From Pseudidiomarina aestuarii (GTDB lineage: Bacteria > Pseudomonadota > Gammaproteobacteria > Enterobacterales > Alteromonadaceae), in NCBI RefSeq assembly GCF_003987355.1, contig NZ_PIPR01000001.1:1364001-1428000 (forward strand): 64,000 nt of DNA. Reading direction: 5' to 3'. A program made the position numbers and the translations under genes. Positions within the stretch are counted from its first letter, which is position 1, and each line of letters opens with the position of its first letter. Shown here piece after piece: positions 30,020-41,012 of this stretch. The notes beneath the pieces are model-generated. The model did no database searches and was not told the DNA's origin. It worked only from the letters and a program-made list of their open reading frames with translations.

Positions 30020-32708
30020 GACATTGTTTATATTTTTTACCCGACCCACATGGACATGGATCGTTGCGGCCCACTTTCTGCGCAGCTGCAGGCGCTGCTG
30101 GCTCAGGTGATGGACTACCGCTGGTACTGGCGCTCTCATGAGTGAATTGCTTTGGCGCTCGCTCGGCTGCCTCGCGGCGCTTAGCTTCAACTGCTTCGAC
30201 GTCCTCTTCTGCACGTACGCGCACTTTACTCAGAATCGTTACGACTTCTAATTTCAGCGCTTCGAGCATATCGGTGAAGAGTTCAAATGCTTCACGCTTG
30301 TATTCCTGCTTAGGATTCTTCTGTGCGTAACCACGTAAATGGATACCTTGGCGCAAATGATCCATCGCCGCTAGGTGTTCCTTCCAATGCGAATCCAAGC
30401 TTTGCAGCATAATCGCCTTTTCAAACTGACGTAATACTTGCGAGCCTACTTGTTCTTCTTTGGCTGCATAGGCTTGTTCAATTTCGCTGAAGATCCGCTC
30501 ACGCAGGGTTTCTTCATGCAGTTTGTCGTCGTCATCCAACCACTTCTGCACCGGCAACTGCACATCGAAATCAGCGCGTAGGCGTTCTTCTAGGCCTTCA
30601 ACATTCCACATTTCTTCGAGCGATTGCGGTGGGATGTATTCGTTGATCACATTCTCAACCACATCCACGCGAATGGCTTTAATCGTTTCCGAAATATCAC
30701 CTTCATCGAGCAACTCATTACGTTGCTCGTACACCACTTTACGTTGGTCATTGGCGACATCATCGTATTCAAGCAATTGCTTACGAATATCGAAGTTACG
30801 GCCTTCAACTTTGCGCTGAGCGTTCTCGATAGCGCGTGATACCCACGGATGTTCGATGGCTTCACCACGTTTCATCCCGAGGCGCTTCATCATGGCACCC
30901 ATGCGCTCTGAGGCGAAGATACGCATCAACGGATCTTCCAGTGACAAATAGAAGCGTGATGAACCTGGGTCACCTTGACGACCTGAACGACCGCGGAGCT
31001 GGTTATCGATACGACGTGACTCGTGACGCTCAGTACCAATAATATGTAGACCACCGGCTGCGATAACGGCGTCGTGACGCTCTTGCCACGCAGCCTTCAC
31101 TTTTTCAATTTGCTCGGGGCTTGGCTCTTTCAACTTCTCAATTTCAGACTGTAAATTACCGCCCAACACGATATCCGTACCACGACCCGCCATGTTGGTG
31201 GCGATAGTGACCGCACCCGGTAAACCGGCTTGGGCAACAATATCCGCCTCTTGCGCATGAAATTTTGCGTTCAAGACATTGTGTGGGATTTTCTTTTTCT
31301 TCAACAAGCCCGACAGCAGCTCAGAGGTTTCGATGGAAATGGTACCGACCAGTGCTGGTCGACCGGCCTCGCGGCATTGCTGAATGTCTTCGACAATCGC
31401 ATCGAACTTCTCTTCAGCGGTCAGGAAGATTAAATCCGCACGGTCATCACGAATCATTGGACGGTTGGTTGGAATAACGACCGTCTCCAGGCCGTAAATC
31501 GATTTAAACTCGAATGCTTCAGTATCGGCCGTACCGGTCATACCGGCTAATTTATTGTACAGACGGAAGAAGTTCTGGAAGGTAATCGACGCCATCGTCT
31601 GGTTTTCATTTTGGATGGTGACGCCTTCTTTGGCTTCCATTGCTTGATGCAAGCCTTCCGACCAACGACGGCCTTCCATGGTCCGACCGGTGTGCTCATC
31701 AACAATCACAATTTGGTCATCTTTGACAATGTAATCCACGTCGCGATGGAACAAGTGACGCGCGCGCAACGCTGCGTTCACGTGATGCAATAAGGTAATG
31801 TTCGCAGCCGAATAGAGCGAGTCGTCTTCGGCTAGCATGCCGCGCTCTTTCAGCAGCTGCTCGACATTTTCTTGACCTTCTTCGGTCAGATGTAACTGGC
31901 GTGCTTTTTCATCGATGGTGAAGTCACCTTCAACACGACCCTCTTCACTGTCTTCTTTGTCAGCCTTTTTCAGTAACGGCACAAGCTCGTTCATCTTAAT
32001 ATAGAGCTCTGAGCTATCTTCAGCGGCACCAGAAATGATGAGTGGGGTCCGCGCTTCATCGATTAAAATCGAGTCGACCTCATCCACAATCGCGTAATTC
32101 AGCTCGCGTTGCGCTCGATCTTGTGGCGTAAACGCCATGTTGTCACGCAAGTAATCGAAGCCAAATTCGTTATTCGTACCGTACGTCACATCGGCTTGAT
32201 ACGCAGCTTTCTTGTCCCGTGGGTTCATCCCAGGGATGTTAAAGGCAACGGTCATATCGAGGAATTCGAACAATGGACGGTTAGTTTCGGCATCACGACG
32301 CGCTAGGTAGTCGTTGACCGTCACAATGTGGACACCTTTACCCGACAGCGCATTGAGATACGCGGGTAAAGTCGCCGTGAGAGTTTTACCTTCACCGGTT
32401 CGCATTTCGGCAATGCGGTTGTCATTCAGAATCATGCCGCCAACCAGCTGCACATCAAAATGACGCATGTTAAACACACGCTTGGATGCTTCGCGCACGG
32501 TCGCAAATGCTTCCACTAGAATATCGTCGAGCGTCTCACCTTGCGCGAGGCGTTGCTTAAACTCAGCAGTCTTTTGCTTTAACTCACTGTCGCTTAAGGC
32601 CTCAAACTCAGGTTCAAGCGCATTGATGCGCTGTACATTCTTTTGTAAACCTTTGAGGATACGATCGTTACGGCTACCAAAAACCTTCCGAAAAATACTT
32701 CCAAGCAT
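30006..32708 (-). CDS. secA: Preprotein translocase ATPase SecA
   Basis: 900 residues. Motor of Sec-dependent export. Walker A ([20 protein letters not shown]) and Walker B ([15 protein letters not shown]) are in the DEAD motor. Preprotein cross-linking, helical-wing and scaffold regions are in normal order. The C-terminus carries the zinc motif [16 protein letters not shown] that contacts SecB. No secM-like leader gene is apparent upstream; a LytM-type peptidase gene lies there instead. mutT is coupled downstream. Confidence 0.98.
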   Translation of the reverse strand: MLGSIFRKVFGSRNDRILKGLQKNVQRINALEPEFEALSDSELKQKTAEFKQRLAQGETLDDILVEAFATVREASKRVFNMRHFDVQLVGGMILNDNRIAEMRTGEGKTLTATLPAYLNALSGKGVHIVTVNDYLARRDAETNRPLFEFLDMTVAFNIPGMNPRDKKAAYQADVTYGTNNEFGFDYLRDNMAFTPQDRAQRELNYAIVDEVDSILIDEARTPLIISGAAEDSSELYIKMNELVPLLKKADKEDSEEGRVEGDFTIDEKARQLHLTEEGQENVEQLLKERGMLAEDDSLYSAANITLLHHVNAALRARHLFHRDVDYIVKDDQIVIVDEHTGRTMEGRRWSEGLHQAMEAKEGVTIQNENQTMASITFQNFFRLYNKLAGMTGTADTEAFEFKSIYGLETVVIPTNRPMIRDDRADLIFLTAEEKFDAIVEDIQQCREAGRPALVGTISIETSELLSGLLKKKKIPHNVLNAKFHAQEADIVAQAGLPGAVTIATNMAGRGTDIVLGGNLQSEIEKLKEPSPEQIEKVKAAWQERHDAVIAAGGLHIIGTERHESRRIDNQLRGRSGRQGDPGSSRFYLSLEDPLMRIFASERMGAMMKRLGMKRGEAIEHPWVSRAIENAQRKVEGRNFDIRKQLLEYDDVANDQRKVVYEQRNELLDEGDISETIKAIRVDVVENVINEYIPPQSLEEMWNVEGLEERLRADFDVQLPVQKWLDDDDKLHEETLRERIFSEIEQAYAAKEEQVGSQVLRQFEKAIMLQSLDSHWKEHLAAMDHLRQGIHLRGYAQKNPKQEYKREAFELFTDMLEALKLEVVTILSKVRVRAEEDVEAVEAKRREAAERAPKQFTHESASTSGSPSPEPAAPAAAQKVGRNDPCPCGSGKKYKQCHGKI

Positions 32709-32743
32709 GAGAATTTAAAATCCTGTGGTCGTTGTCGCGTGCC

Positions 32744-33679
32744 TTAATTAGCGTCGCGATATACATATTTATAAGGGTCAATTTGTCGATTGTTGCGGAG
32801 CACTTCGTAATGCACATGTGGACCTGTCGAACGTCCGGTGCTTCCGAGTATGGCTATTTCTTGGCCGCGTGTGACAACATCGCCTTCTTTCACCAACAAT
32901 TCTTTACAATGGGCGTAGCGCGTTTTTAAGCCGCCTCCATGGTCAATTTCAATGAGCTTGCCGTAGCCATAACGCTCGCCTGACCAAGTAACTACTCCTG
33001 CACCGGTTGCGTACACGCCGGCGTTTTCTTCCAAACTGGCAAAGTCGAGACCCTTATGCATGGCTGGTGTACCATTGAACGGATCTTTTCGCACACCATA
33101 CTGTGACGACAACCAACCTGACGTAATGGGTCGACCTGCCACAAAGCTCTCTGCAGAGATATGGTGACTCATCATCACAGACTCAAGGAGGGACAGCTGA
33201 TTTTGTTTATCGGAAAGCTGTTCGAGCATGCGATCAATTTGATCAACCACATCACGACCATCGACACGCGGCGCTTCCGTAATCGAAATTTCTGGTCCAC
33301 CGACGAGTGGTGATGCGGATTGTTCGCCAAATTCGAACTCACCGTTATCGAGCTCAGCCACCGCGGCCAGTCGTTGACCTAAGGCGTCCAACCGACGCAT
33401 TTGCGCCTGCATTTCACCCAAATAAATGGTCATTGCTGCGAGCTTTTTCTCGGTTTCATCTTTCAATTGGGCAACTGCTTTCGTTTGTGCTGCCAATCGA
33501 ATTTGCTCATCGCTGATACTGGCCCGCGCAGCTTCTGGATCCACCCCACTGTATTCCCAGGGTTTACTCAGAGCCAGCACACCCAAAGCCGCCAATCCTG
33601 CTAAAGACAGCAGTCGGCGCCGCGTGAGCTCGAATCCGAATTTTACTTTGGTGCCTCGATAGAAGACTGTTAGACTCAT
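32744..33679 (-). CDS. M23-family (LytM-type) peptidase with N-terminal membrane anchor
   Basis: 311 residues. After a basic stretch (ELTRRR) one hydrophobic helix (LLSLAGLAALGVLALS) anchors the protein, followed by a coiled-coil segment (about 55-110). The LytM domain is at the C-terminus. Metal ligands appear intact: MHKGLDFAS (His, Asp) and GPHVHYEV (HxH). It therefore looks like an active endopeptidase on peptidoglycan cross-links, unlike the degenerate EnvC/NlpD activators. It is upstream of secA on the same strand. Its ATG shares CATG with a possible dciA start on the other strand. Confidence 0.92.
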   Translation of the reverse strand: MSLTVFYRGTKVKFGFELTRRRLLSLAGLAALGVLALSKPWEYSGVDPEAARASISDEQIRLAAQTKAVAQLKDETEKKLAAMTIYLGEMQAQMRRLDALGQRLAAVAELDNGEFEFGEQSASPLVGGPEISITEAPRVDGRDVVDQIDRMLEQLSDKQNQLSLLESVMMSHHISAESFVAGRPITSGWLSSQYGVRKDPFNGTPAMHKGLDFASLEENAGVYATGAGVVTWSGERYGYGKLIEIDHGGGLKTRYAHCKELLVKEGDVVTRGQEIAILGSTGRSTGPHVHYEVLRNNRQIDPYKYVYRDAN

Positions 33680-33704
33680 GCAATCTCTCGTTGCTTTGAA
33701 ACTT

Positions 33705-34163
33705 ATGGCTCGCTCTCGACCCCGTACCTTACAACATGTGCTCGATGGTCAAAGGCTTCAGCAATTTGCTGACTTTACCGAGCAACACAAACGCTGGCAA
33801 CAGCAATTACGTGATTGTTTTCACGTACTGCAGCTGTCGCCTTTGTCTGAGCATTGTCAGGTTTTGAACGTCCGCGCACAAACCCTAATCATGCAAGTTT
33901 CATCGGCCGCCATTGCGACACGATTGAAAATGCAACAAAGCCGCATTATAACGTATTTTCGCAATGAAGCTATGCTTGCGGTCGAACGACTTGAACTACG
34001 CATCGCACCAGCCGCCAATCAACCACCAGCTGAACCACGAAAGCAGTCTGCGACAAGCGATTCGCTGAGCGATACTGTCAAACAATTAAGGGAACAAGCT
34101 GAACAGTGCGAAGAGCCACTGCGTTCACAACTACTCGCACTAGCAGCAAAATACGAAAAATAA
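33705..34163 (+). CDS. dciA: DciA-type (DUF721) helicase-associated protein
   Basis: 152 residues. A DUF721/DciA domain spans about residues 5-100: PRTLQHVLDG, then LNVRAQTLIMQVSSAAIATRL and a helix following it. A less conserved C-terminal tail follows. DciA is the ancestral loader of replicative helicase DnaB in bacteria without DnaC/DnaI. The start at 33705 (MARSRPRTL) is chosen from family alignment; an ATG at 33678 would add nine residues and overlap the divergent peptidase start. It ends immediately before a repeat element, whose first bases include the TAA. Confidence 0.85.
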   Translation: MARSRPRTLQHVLDGQRLQQFADFTEQHKRWQQQLRDCFHVLQLSPLSEHCQVLNVRAQTLIMQVSSAAIATRLKMQQSRIITYFRNEAMLAVERLELRIAPAANQPPAEPRKQSATSDSLSDTVKQLREQAEQCEEPLRSQLLALAAKYEK

Positions 34164-34276
34164 CGCTACTAGCTACTAGCTACTAGCTACTAGCTACTAG
34201 CTACTAGCTACTAGCTACTAGCTATTAGAAACCACAGATCGAGTGTTTGCGAGTAACTAATAACCAATAGCGAATA
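34164..34276. repeat. TAGCTAC-type palindromic intergenic element, copy E, with expanded heptamer array
   Basis: Eight perfect tandem copies of CTACTAG (34166-34221) and a ninth variant CTATTAG form the left arm. The core ACCACAGATCGAGTGTTTGC follows, then the right arm GAGTAACTAATAACCAATAG. The right arm is only about three units long, so the left array is an expansion beyond what the palindrome needs. It occupies the gap between convergent dciA and lpxC. Confidence 0.85.
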
Positions 34277-34289
34277 TCGCTTTTGAGGT

Positions 34290-35201
34290 TTAGGCGGTGA
34301 CCGGTTGGAATGCGATTGGCGCTTTCGCCGCAGCTTCCTCGAACGTTACAAACTCCCACGCCTCTTGATTTGCCAAGACTTCGCGTAGCAGCATGTTGTT
34401 CAGAGCGTGGCCTGATTTGAACGCACGCAGGTGGCCGAGAATAGCGTGACCACCCATGTACAAATCACCAACAGCATCGAGAATTTTGTGTTTGACGAAC
34501 TCGTCGTCGTAACGCAACCCTTCGCTGTTTAAGATGCGGAATTCATCCAGTACCACAGCATTATCGAAGCTACCGCCTAGCGCTAGATTGTTGGCTCGGA
34601 GGTATTCGATATCTTTCATAAAGCCAAACGTGCGCGCACGGCTGATTTGCTTCACGAAACCTTTGGTACTGAAGTCCATGCTAAACACCTGACCGGTGTC
34701 AGCAATGGCCGGATGGTCGAAGTCGATGGCAAAATCGATGCGGAAACCATTATGGGGTAGTAGTTCCGCCCATTTGTCACCGTCTTCAACACGAACCGGT
34801 TGCTTAATTCGGATAAACTTTTTGGCAGACGACTGTTCTTCAATCCCGGCGCTCTGCAGCAGGTAGATAAATGGATGAGAGCTGCCATCCATGATCGGGA
34901 TTTCGTGACTGTCGACTTCAATGATCAGATTGTCAATGCCCATGGCGGCGATAGCAGCAAGCAAATGCTCTACTGTGGAAACCCGCACATTGTCTTCGTT
35001 GATTAAACAGGTACACATACGCGTGTCGCGCACCAACTCTGCATTGGCGACGATATCTACAGCAGGATTCAGATCGACACGACGAAACACCAGACCTGTA
35101 TTCGCAGGCGCCGGACGCAGTGTTAACTGTACCTTGTTCCCTTTATGCAAACCCACACCTGTGGTTGCAATAGGTTGCTTGATCGTACGTTGTTTAATCA
35201 T
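34290..35201 (-). CDS. lpxC: UDP-3-O-acyl-N-acetylglucosamine deacetylase
   Basis: 303 residues. Zinc enzyme of the committed step of lipid A synthesis. His79 ([10 protein letters not shown]) and the C-terminal [14 protein letters not shown] with FKSGHALNN supply the zinc ligands and catalytic residues. Length equals that of E. coli. It lies downstream of ftsZ in the standard dcw-lpxC order, with 119 bp between them, so it probably has its own promoter. The C-terminus is the site where FtsH/LapB control acts in enterobacteria; here it ends AFQPVTA. Confidence 0.98.
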   Translation of the reverse strand: MIKQRTIKQPIATTGVGLHKGNKVQLTLRPAPANTGLVFRRVDLNPAVDIVANAELVRDTRMCTCLINEDNVRVSTVEHLLAAIAAMGIDNLIIEVDSHEIPIMDGSSHPFIYLLQSAGIEEQSSAKKFIRIKQPVRVEDGDKWAELLPHNGFRIDFAIDFDHPAIADTGQVFSMDFSTKGFVKQISRARTFGFMKDIEYLRANNLALGGSFDNAVVLDEFRILNSEGLRYDDEFVKHKILDAVGDLYMGGHAILGHLRAFKSGHALNNMLLREVLANQEAWEFVTFEEAAAKAPIAFQPVTA

Positions 35202-35262
35202 CTTTCAGCTTCTTCTCACCTGTCATCTGACCAGTAAAAGGCGCAATAGTTTACCCAAAACT

Positions 35263-35284
35263 TGAAAAAACCGCAATTTTTTCA
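35263..35284 (-). terminator. Weak A/T-rich stem-loop between ftsZ and lpxC
   Basis: TGAAAAAA (35263-35270) pairs with TTTTTTCA (35277-35284) around a 6-nt loop. The stem is almost all A-T and no T-run follows on the minus strand. It may attenuate transcription from ftsZ into lpxC or merely reflect base composition. Confidence 0.3.
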
Positions 35285-35320
35285 GGCCCTTTACCCCTTT
35301 TTTACGTCAAATAGTGGTGT

Positions 35321-36526
35321 TTAGTCCACTTGGCGACGTAAAAACGCAGGAATATCTAAGTAATCCATATCCTTACCCGCACCTGCTTTCGGTTTTGCCG
35401 CTGGTTTCACCACTTCGTCTTCGATCTGTTCTTGATACTCTTCTTCTTCGATCAATTGACGTGCAGTGGCTGCACCTTCGTAGCCGCCGCTCGAACGACC
35501 ATACAGTGATTCACGACGCGGTTGCTGCTGATTGTTGACCAGTGAAATATCTGGCTTGCGCTCAGCGCCGATACCGGTTGCGACAACAGTGACGCGAAGT
35601 TCTTCAGACATCTCAGTATCAATAACCGTACCAACAATGACCGTAGCGTTTTCAGATGCAAAGGCTTTGACGGTATTACCCACAATATCGAACTCATCGA
35701 TACTCAGGTCCATACCCGCAGTAATGTTGACTAGTACGCCACGAGCACCAGAAAGATCGATATCTTCCAATAATGGACTGTTAATCGCCATTTCTGCAGC
35801 TTCTTGAGCACGGTCTTCGCCACGCGCGACACCGGTACCCATCATGGCAGTACCCATCTCACGCATAACCGCACGAACATCCGCAAAGTCGACGTTGATC
35901 AAACCAGTGCGAGTAATCAAGTCAGCGATACCCTGTACAGCGCCCAAGAGGACGTTGTTGGCTTCGCTGAATGCATCCAACAAACTGGTTCCTTTACCGA
36001 GAACTTTCAGTAACTTCTCGTTCGGGATGGTGATCAATGAATCGACATAACGAGCCAACTGCGCAATCCCTTCGTCCGCAATAGCCATACGCTTTTTGCC
36101 TTCAAATGGGAATGGCTTGGTGACCACCGCAACGGTCAAAATACCGAGCTCACGCGCCACTTCTGCAACCACGGGAGCCGCACCAGTACCGGTACCACCG
36201 CCCATGCCAGCCGCGATGAAAATCATATCGGCGCCTTGCAGTTGTTGTTTAATTTGCTCACGCGTTTCTTCAGCAGCTTGGCGACCAATTTCCGGGTTCG
36301 CGCCCGCGCCGAGACCTTTGGTGAGGTCATTACCTAATTGAATGGTGATATGCGCGCCATGGTTACGCAGTGACTGCGAATCCGTATTGGCGGCAATAAA
36401 CTGCACCCCTTCAATGTTGGCATGAATCATGTGTTTCACGGCGTTACCACCGCCGCCCCCGACGCCAATCACTTTAATGACTGCATCTGCGTCAAAATTG
36501 TCTACAACTTCGAATACTTCAGACAT
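35321..36526 (-). CDS. ftsZ: Cell division tubulin homologue FtsZ
   Basis: 401 residues. GTP-binding T4 loop GGGTGTG at 109-115. The T7 catalytic loop is NVDFADVRAVM. The variable acidic linker is followed by the conserved C-terminal peptide DYLDIPAFLRRQ, which binds FtsA, ZipA, ZapD and MinC. It polymerises into the Z-ring. It lies 66 bp downstream of ftsA and is last of the dcw division genes. Confidence 0.99.
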   Translation of the reverse strand: MSEVFEVVDNFDADAVIKVIGVGGGGGNAVKHMIHANIEGVQFIAANTDSQSLRNHGAHITIQLGNDLTKGLGAGANPEIGRQAAEETREQIKQQLQGADMIFIAAGMGGGTGTGAAPVVAEVARELGILTVAVVTKPFPFEGKKRMAIADEGIAQLARYVDSLITIPNEKLLKVLGKGTSLLDAFSEANNVLLGAVQGIADLITRTGLINVDFADVRAVMREMGTAMMGTGVARGEDRAQEAAEMAINSPLLEDIDLSGARGVLVNITAGMDLSIDEFDIVGNTVKAFASENATVIVGTVIDTEMSEELRVTVVATGIGAERKPDISLVNNQQQPRRESLYGRSSGGYEGAATARQLIEEEEYQEQIEDEVVKPAAKPKAGAGKDMDYLDIPAFLRRQVD

Positions 36527-36592
36527 GTTGTTTCTCCTTTACCTGCTTATTGTACTACCCCAAAACTCTTCCAAAAATTCTTATTTTAATTC

Positions 36593-37825
36593 TTAGAACT
36601 CACCCTTAAACCAACCATGGATGCGCTTCCATAAACCCATCACGTTGGTGCTGCTCGCTTCTTTCTGGCGAGCTAATACGTCTTCTTGCCCATAGCGCAG
36701 TAAACCGACAGCCGTCGCATAGGTCGGGTCCTGCACATAATCACTCAGACCTTGCATACCCAGCGGCTCACCGAGTCGCACCGGCATTTGGAAAATTTCT
36801 TCCGCAAACTCAATCGCGCCTTCCATGCGGCCACTGCCACCCGTCATGACAATGCCGGCAGCAATTTGATCTTCGAGTCCGCTTTGCTGAATTTCATCTC
36901 GTACTAATTCGAACAATTCGCCATAACGAGGCTCGACTACCTCAGCCAGAATATGGCGCTGCATGATCCGCGATGGACGCCCGCCAACAGAAGGCACTTC
37001 AATATTGTCGTCTTTGCTCACCATGTCGCGCAGTGCACACGCATACTTGGTTTTAATTTCTTCCGCATGATTCAGTGGCGTCCGGAAAATCTTCGCGATG
37101 TCACTGGTGACCTGATTACCCGCCGCCGGAATGACCGCGGTGTGGCGCAACACGCCACCGGTATAAATACAGATGTCGATGGTACCTGCACCCATATCGA
37201 CTAACGCCACGCCGAGATCCTTTTCATCGTCCGTCAAAATCGAATAGCTCGATGCCAACGCCGAGAAAATCAGTCGATCAACCGTTAAACCACAGCGCTC
37301 AACCGCCTTCTGAATATTCTTTGCCATGTCGTTGGCACAGGTGATGATGTGCACCTTGGCTTCCATCCGCACGCCTGACATACCAATTGGGCTCTTGATG
37401 CTTTCTTGTGAATCAATGACGAATTCTTGTGGTAACACATGCAAAATGCGGCGTTCTTGCGCAATGGGTACCGATTTGGCGGCGTGGATGACGCTATCCA
37501 CATCATCCTGGGTCACTTCGGCTTCGTTGATCGGCACCATGCCACTTTCGTTTTGGCAGGCAATATGACGACCGGAAATATTCAAGTAGACCGAAGCAAT
37601 GCGGCAATCGGCCATCAGCTCGGCCTCTTCCACAGCGCGTTGAATGGACTGCACCACTAGGTTGAGGTCGTTGACACCACCCTTGTCCATGCCACGTGCA
37701 GCCGACGCGCCGACACCGATGATACTGATATCACCATCGGGAATAATCTCGCCGATCAGCGCAACAATTTTACTTGTGCCGATATCGAGACCAACCACCA
37801 TGTTCCGTTCTGCTGCTTTAGACAT
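36593..37825 (-). CDS. ftsA: Cell division actin homologue FtsA
   Basis: 410 residues. Actin-fold ATPase tethering FtsZ to the membrane. The phosphate-1 motif is LDIGTSKIVALIGE, and the GAGTIDI phosphate-2 and TGGSGRMEGA adenosine motifs are present. The C-terminus ends in an amphipathic helix (MGLWKRIHGWFKGEF), the membrane-targeting sequence. It is located between ftsQ (10 bp gap) and ftsZ. Confidence 0.98.
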   Translation of the reverse strand: MSKAAERNMVVGLDIGTSKIVALIGEIIPDGDISIIGVGASAARGMDKGGVNDLNLVVQSIQRAVEEAELMADCRIASVYLNISGRHIACQNESGMVPINEAEVTQDDVDSVIHAAKSVPIAQERRILHVLPQEFVIDSQESIKSPIGMSGVRMEAKVHIITCANDMAKNIQKAVERCGLTVDRLIFSALASSYSILTDDEKDLGVALVDMGAGTIDICIYTGGVLRHTAVIPAAGNQVTSDIAKIFRTPLNHAEEIKTKYACALRDMVSKDDNIEVPSVGGRPSRIMQRHILAEVVEPRYGELFELVRDEIQQSGLEDQIAAGIVMTGGSGRMEGAIEFAEEIFQMPVRLGEPLGMQGLSDYVQDPTYATAVGLLRYGQEDVLARQKEASSTNVMGLWKRIHGWFKGEF

Positions 37826-37835
37826 GTTTTACTCT

Positions 37836-38591
37836 CTACTTTTTATTCGTCTGTTTATTATCGTTTTCCGAATTCAGCCACCGCACTGCAACTCCGGTGT
37901 CGTAGCGCAAGTCAATCGATTCAATCGGTTGCTGCTTGTGCTCGACAATACGCGGATACAAATCAATAAAGCGCTGCATCCGCTCGAGTAATCCCTCGCG
38001 CCCCAAGCGTAATTCAATGCCTGAAGCTAAAATAACAGTTACCGCAAAGCGTTCACTCAGTTGCAGGCTGACCGCACTATGGCCGTTCAACTGCAACAAT
38101 TCTTGCGCTTGTCGATAAGCTTCGATGGTCTCATCGACTGCATGCTCAGGACCGGCCAAATAGGGCAACTCGGTAGTCAGCACGCTTTTATCCGCGCGAA
38201 AAATCTCACCATCTTCATTCACCAATGCATCGCTACGTTGGCCGGCATTCCAATGCGCGAGTGGCCGCTGTTCAACCACATAAACCTGCAAAATATCAGG
38301 CCATTCCTTACGTACTGAAGCGCGGCGTACCCATGCCATCGCTTCAATGCGCTGCCGAATTTCATCGACATCGGCTGAGAAAAAACTGCCCAACTCAGCA
38401 CCTTGCAATTCAGTTCGCACTTCAGTCGCTGTCACGTAGGTCAACTCACCCTGCACCACCAAACGCTTCAGTGGCACTTCGTTGGCATCCATGGCGGTGT
38501 CGTACAACCACATCCCACCACCAATGGCCCCTGCTAGCACGCATACAAAAAACGTGAAGCCGAGCCAAAATTGCCAACGTACCGCGGCCAC
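37836..38591 (-). CDS. ftsQ: Cell division protein FtsQ
   Basis: 251 residues. Single N-terminal transmembrane helix (FWLGFTFFVCVLAGAIGGGMWL), then a POTRA domain (LKRLVVQGELTYVT) and the FtsQ beta domain (VRKEWPDILQVYVVEQRPLAHW). It bridges early and late division proteins with FtsB and FtsL. The start is GTG, 1 bp after the ddlB stop, with GAGG positioned just upstream inside ddlB, so translation is coupled. Confidence 0.95.
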   Translation of the reverse strand: MAAVRWQFWLGFTFFVCVLAGAIGGGMWLYDTAMDANEVPLKRLVVQGELTYVTATEVRTELQGAELGSFFSADVDEIRQRIEAMAWVRRASVRKEWPDILQVYVVEQRPLAHWNAGQRSDALVNEDGEIFRADKSVLTTELPYLAGPEHAVDETIEAYRQAQELLQLNGHSAVSLQLSERFAVTVILASGIELRLGREGLLERMQRFIDLYPRIVEHKQQPIESIDLRYDTGVAVRWLNSENDNKQTNKK

Positions 38592-38592
38592 C

Positions 38593-39519
38593 TTAATCCT
38601 CGTGTTCAGTCAAACTGAAATCGAGAATTTCTAACACCAATTGCTCGAAGCTCAGTCCGGTCGCCCGCGCAGCCATGGGCACTAAACTCTTAGCGGTCAT
38701 GCCTGGTACCATATTCGCTTCCAACAATTTAAATTCACCCAAGGCGTCACACATCACATCAATGCGACCCCAACCACTGCCAGCCACGGCGCGAAAAGCG
38801 CTGACGGCTAATTGCTGTAAAGCCTGCTCTTGCAGCGGCGATAGTCCAGCCGGACAGTGATATTGCGTATCGCCAGCCTGATATTTGGCGGCATAATCAT
38901 AAAATTCATGTGTTGTTTGCAACCGAATAGACGGCAGCGCACGCTCACCCAAAATACTGATGGTATATTCCGGACCCGCTAACCAAGCCTCAACCAAGGC
39001 TTCTTCATCGTACTCGTGCGCCAATTGCAAGGACTTCGTCAAAGCTTCCGGCGTGTTCGCCGAACTCATGCCAATGCTCGATCCCTCTTGGGCTGGCTTC
39101 ACCATGACCTTGCCACCAAGCTGACGGAGTAACCCTGCAGGATCAATTGACTGGCCGCGACGGATCACCACGCTCTCTGCAACCGGCAACCCTTGCGCTT
39201 GCCAGATTTGTTTGGTCCGCACTTTGTCCATCGCTAAAGCACAACCCAGTACACCGGTGCCGGTATAGGGAATACCCAAGTATTCCAAAGCACCTTGCAC
39301 GGTTCCGTCTTCCCCACCGCGACCATGCAACACCACAAAGGCGCGACTAAAATTCTGGTCAACCAATTGAGTGAGTGCTTGCTCACTGGGGTCAAACGCG
39401 TGAGCATCCACCCCCTGCGATTGCAACGCCCCCAAGACCGCGGCACCTGAACGCAGCGAGACTTCTCGCTCGGCGGAATGACCGCCCATCAATACCGCGA
39501 CCTTGCCATACTGCTTCAT
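38593..39519 (-). CDS. ddlB: D-alanine--D-alanine ligase
   Basis: 308-residue ATP-grasp enzyme making the D-Ala-D-Ala end of the peptidoglycan stem. Family blocks are [17 protein letters not shown], the [11 protein letters not shown] loop, [10 protein letters not shown]-type phosphate binding (here [15 protein letters not shown]) and the metal/ATP segment [13 protein letters not shown]. Its start overlaps the murC stop by 4 nt. The position between murC and ftsQ identifies it as the dcw copy, DdlB. Confidence 0.97.
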   Translation of the reverse strand: MKQYGKVAVLMGGHSAEREVSLRSGAAVLGALQSQGVDAHAFDPSEQALTQLVDQNFSRAFVVLHGRGGEDGTVQGALEYLGIPYTGTGVLGCALAMDKVRTKQIWQAQGLPVAESVVIRRGQSIDPAGLLRQLGGKVMVKPAQEGSSIGMSSANTPEALTKSLQLAHEYDEEALVEAWLAGPEYTISILGERALPSIRLQTTHEFYDYAAKYQAGDTQYHCPAGLSPLQEQALQQLAVSAFRAVAGSGWGRIDVMCDALGEFKLLEANMVPGMTAKSLVPMAARATGLSFEQLVLEILDFSLTEHED

Positions 39520-41012
39520 ACTTGGCCTCCTGCTTGCGTCGCACTCGCGCGTAATTGTTCAGGTTGAAGTTCGGTAGCAGCAAGATCACGTGCTAACGCA
39601 CCAATATTTCCAGCGCCTTGCGCGAGCAACAGATCACCGGGCTGCAATAAGTCTGCCAAGGTTTGCTTCAACTCGGCTTGGCTGCCGACATAAATCGGTT
39701 CAAGTTTGTTGCCACCACGCATCCGTAATGAACGTGCCAACGCACGGCTATCAGCGCCAGCCACCGGTGCTTCACCAGCACTGTAAACATCGAGCAGCAA
39801 CACCACGTCGGCTTGCGCAAGGACTTGCACGAAATCGTCGTACAAGTCACGGGTGCGTGAGTAACGATGCGGTTGAAACGCAATCACCAGACGCCGCTCG
39901 GGCCATCCAGCACGGGCGGCAGCAATAGTTACTGCTACTTCCGATGGGTGGTGACCGTAGTCATCGACTAACATCACATCACCCTCGGCATCGTTAGCAG
40001 TCAGTGGATACAAGCCCAAATGCTGAAACCTGCGACCAATGCCTTCAAACTTGGTGAGCGCTTGTACGACAGCATCGTCATCAATACCCTCATCGGTCGC
40101 GACAGCGATGGCGGCCAAGGCGTTTAAGCAATTATGCTTACCCGGTAAATTAACCGTCACTTGCAGCGGCTCACGACCGGCGCGATGCACGGTGAAACTA
40201 CTTTGTCCACGCGCTTGCTGATAATCCGATGCGCGCACGTCGGCATCGTCGCTAAAGCCATAAGTAATCAGCTGACGACCCACTCGTGGCAGCAACTCGC
40301 GGACCACAGGGTCATCGACACACATCACTGCCAAACCATAAAACGGCAGGTTGTGTAGAAATTCGACGTAGGTATCCAACAATTTGTTGAAGTCGCCGCC
40401 ATAGGTGTCCATATGGTCAGCTTCAATATTCGTGATCACGGAAACCATCGGTTGTAAGTGCAAGAACGATGCATCCGATTCATCCGCTTCGGCAATCAAG
40501 TACTTGCTGGTTCCCAGCCGCGCGTTGGTGCCGGCACTATTTAGCAAGCCGCCAATGACAAAAGTTGGGTCTAAGTCTGCCTCAGCAAAAATACTCGCGA
40601 TCAGTGAAGTTGTTGTGGTCTTGCCATGGGTTCCAGCAATGGCAACACCATGTCGGAATCGCATCAGCTCTGCCAACATCTCGGCGCGGCGTACAATCGG
40701 AATAAACGCTGCTTTAGCAGCGACTAACTCAGGGTTGTCGGCTCGAATTGCAGTACTCACCACCACCACGTCAGCGCCTTTCACATGCTCGCTCGAGTGA
40801 CCGATAAATATCTCAGCGCCGAACTGACGTAACCGTTGGGTATTCGCATTTTCGGCAATATCTGAGCCCGCAATGTCATAGCCTTGGTTCACCAATACCT
40901 CAGCAATGCCGCCCATACCGGCGCCGCCGATACCGACAAAATGGATACGACGAACTCGTCGCATCTCTGGCACGCTTACCACGGTAAATGGCTGGCTCTT
41001 CAACTGCGTCAT
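39516..41012 (-). CDS. murC: UDP-N-acetylmuramate--L-alanine ligase
   Basis: 498 residues. It adds the first amino acid, L-Ala, to UDP-MurNAc. The N-terminal Rossmann motif is [14 protein letters not shown], the ATP loop is [10 protein letters not shown], and the C-terminal Mur ligase domain contains [10 protein letters not shown]. It overlaps murG and ddlB by 4 nt each, so this part of the cluster is fully translationally coupled. Confidence 0.98.
   Translation of the reverse strand: MTQLKSQPFTVVSVPEMRRVRRIHFVGIGGAGMGGIAEVLVNQGYDIAGSDIAENANTQRLRQFGAEIFIGHSSEHVKGADVVVVSTAIRADNPELVAAKAAFIPIVRRAEMLAELMRFRHGVAIAGTHGKTTTTSLIASIFAEADLDPTFVIGGLLNSAGTNARLGTSKYLIAEADESDASFLHLQPMVSVITNIEADHMDTYGGDFNKLLDTYVEFLHNLPFYGLAVMCVDDPVVRELLPRVGRQLITYGFSDDADVRASDYQQARGQSSFTVHRAGREPLQVTVNLPGKHNCLNALAAIAVATDEGIDDDAVVQALTKFEGIGRRFQHLGLYPLTANDAEGDVMLVDDYGHHPSEVAVTIAAARAGWPERRLVIAFQPHRYSRTRDLYDDFVQVLAQADVVLLLDVYSAGEAPVAGADSRALARSLRMRGGNKLEPIYVGSQAELKQTLADLLQPGDLLLAQGAGNIGALARDLAATELQPEQLRASATQAGGQV

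Noticed and set aside
30020-30214. 65-codon N-terminal extension of mutT
   Set aside because: It is secA sequence in another frame; MutT family length ends at MAKSNAIHV.
34166-34228. Possible CRISPR array
   Set aside because: The repeats are 7 bp, directly contiguous, with no spacers and no cas genes nearby.
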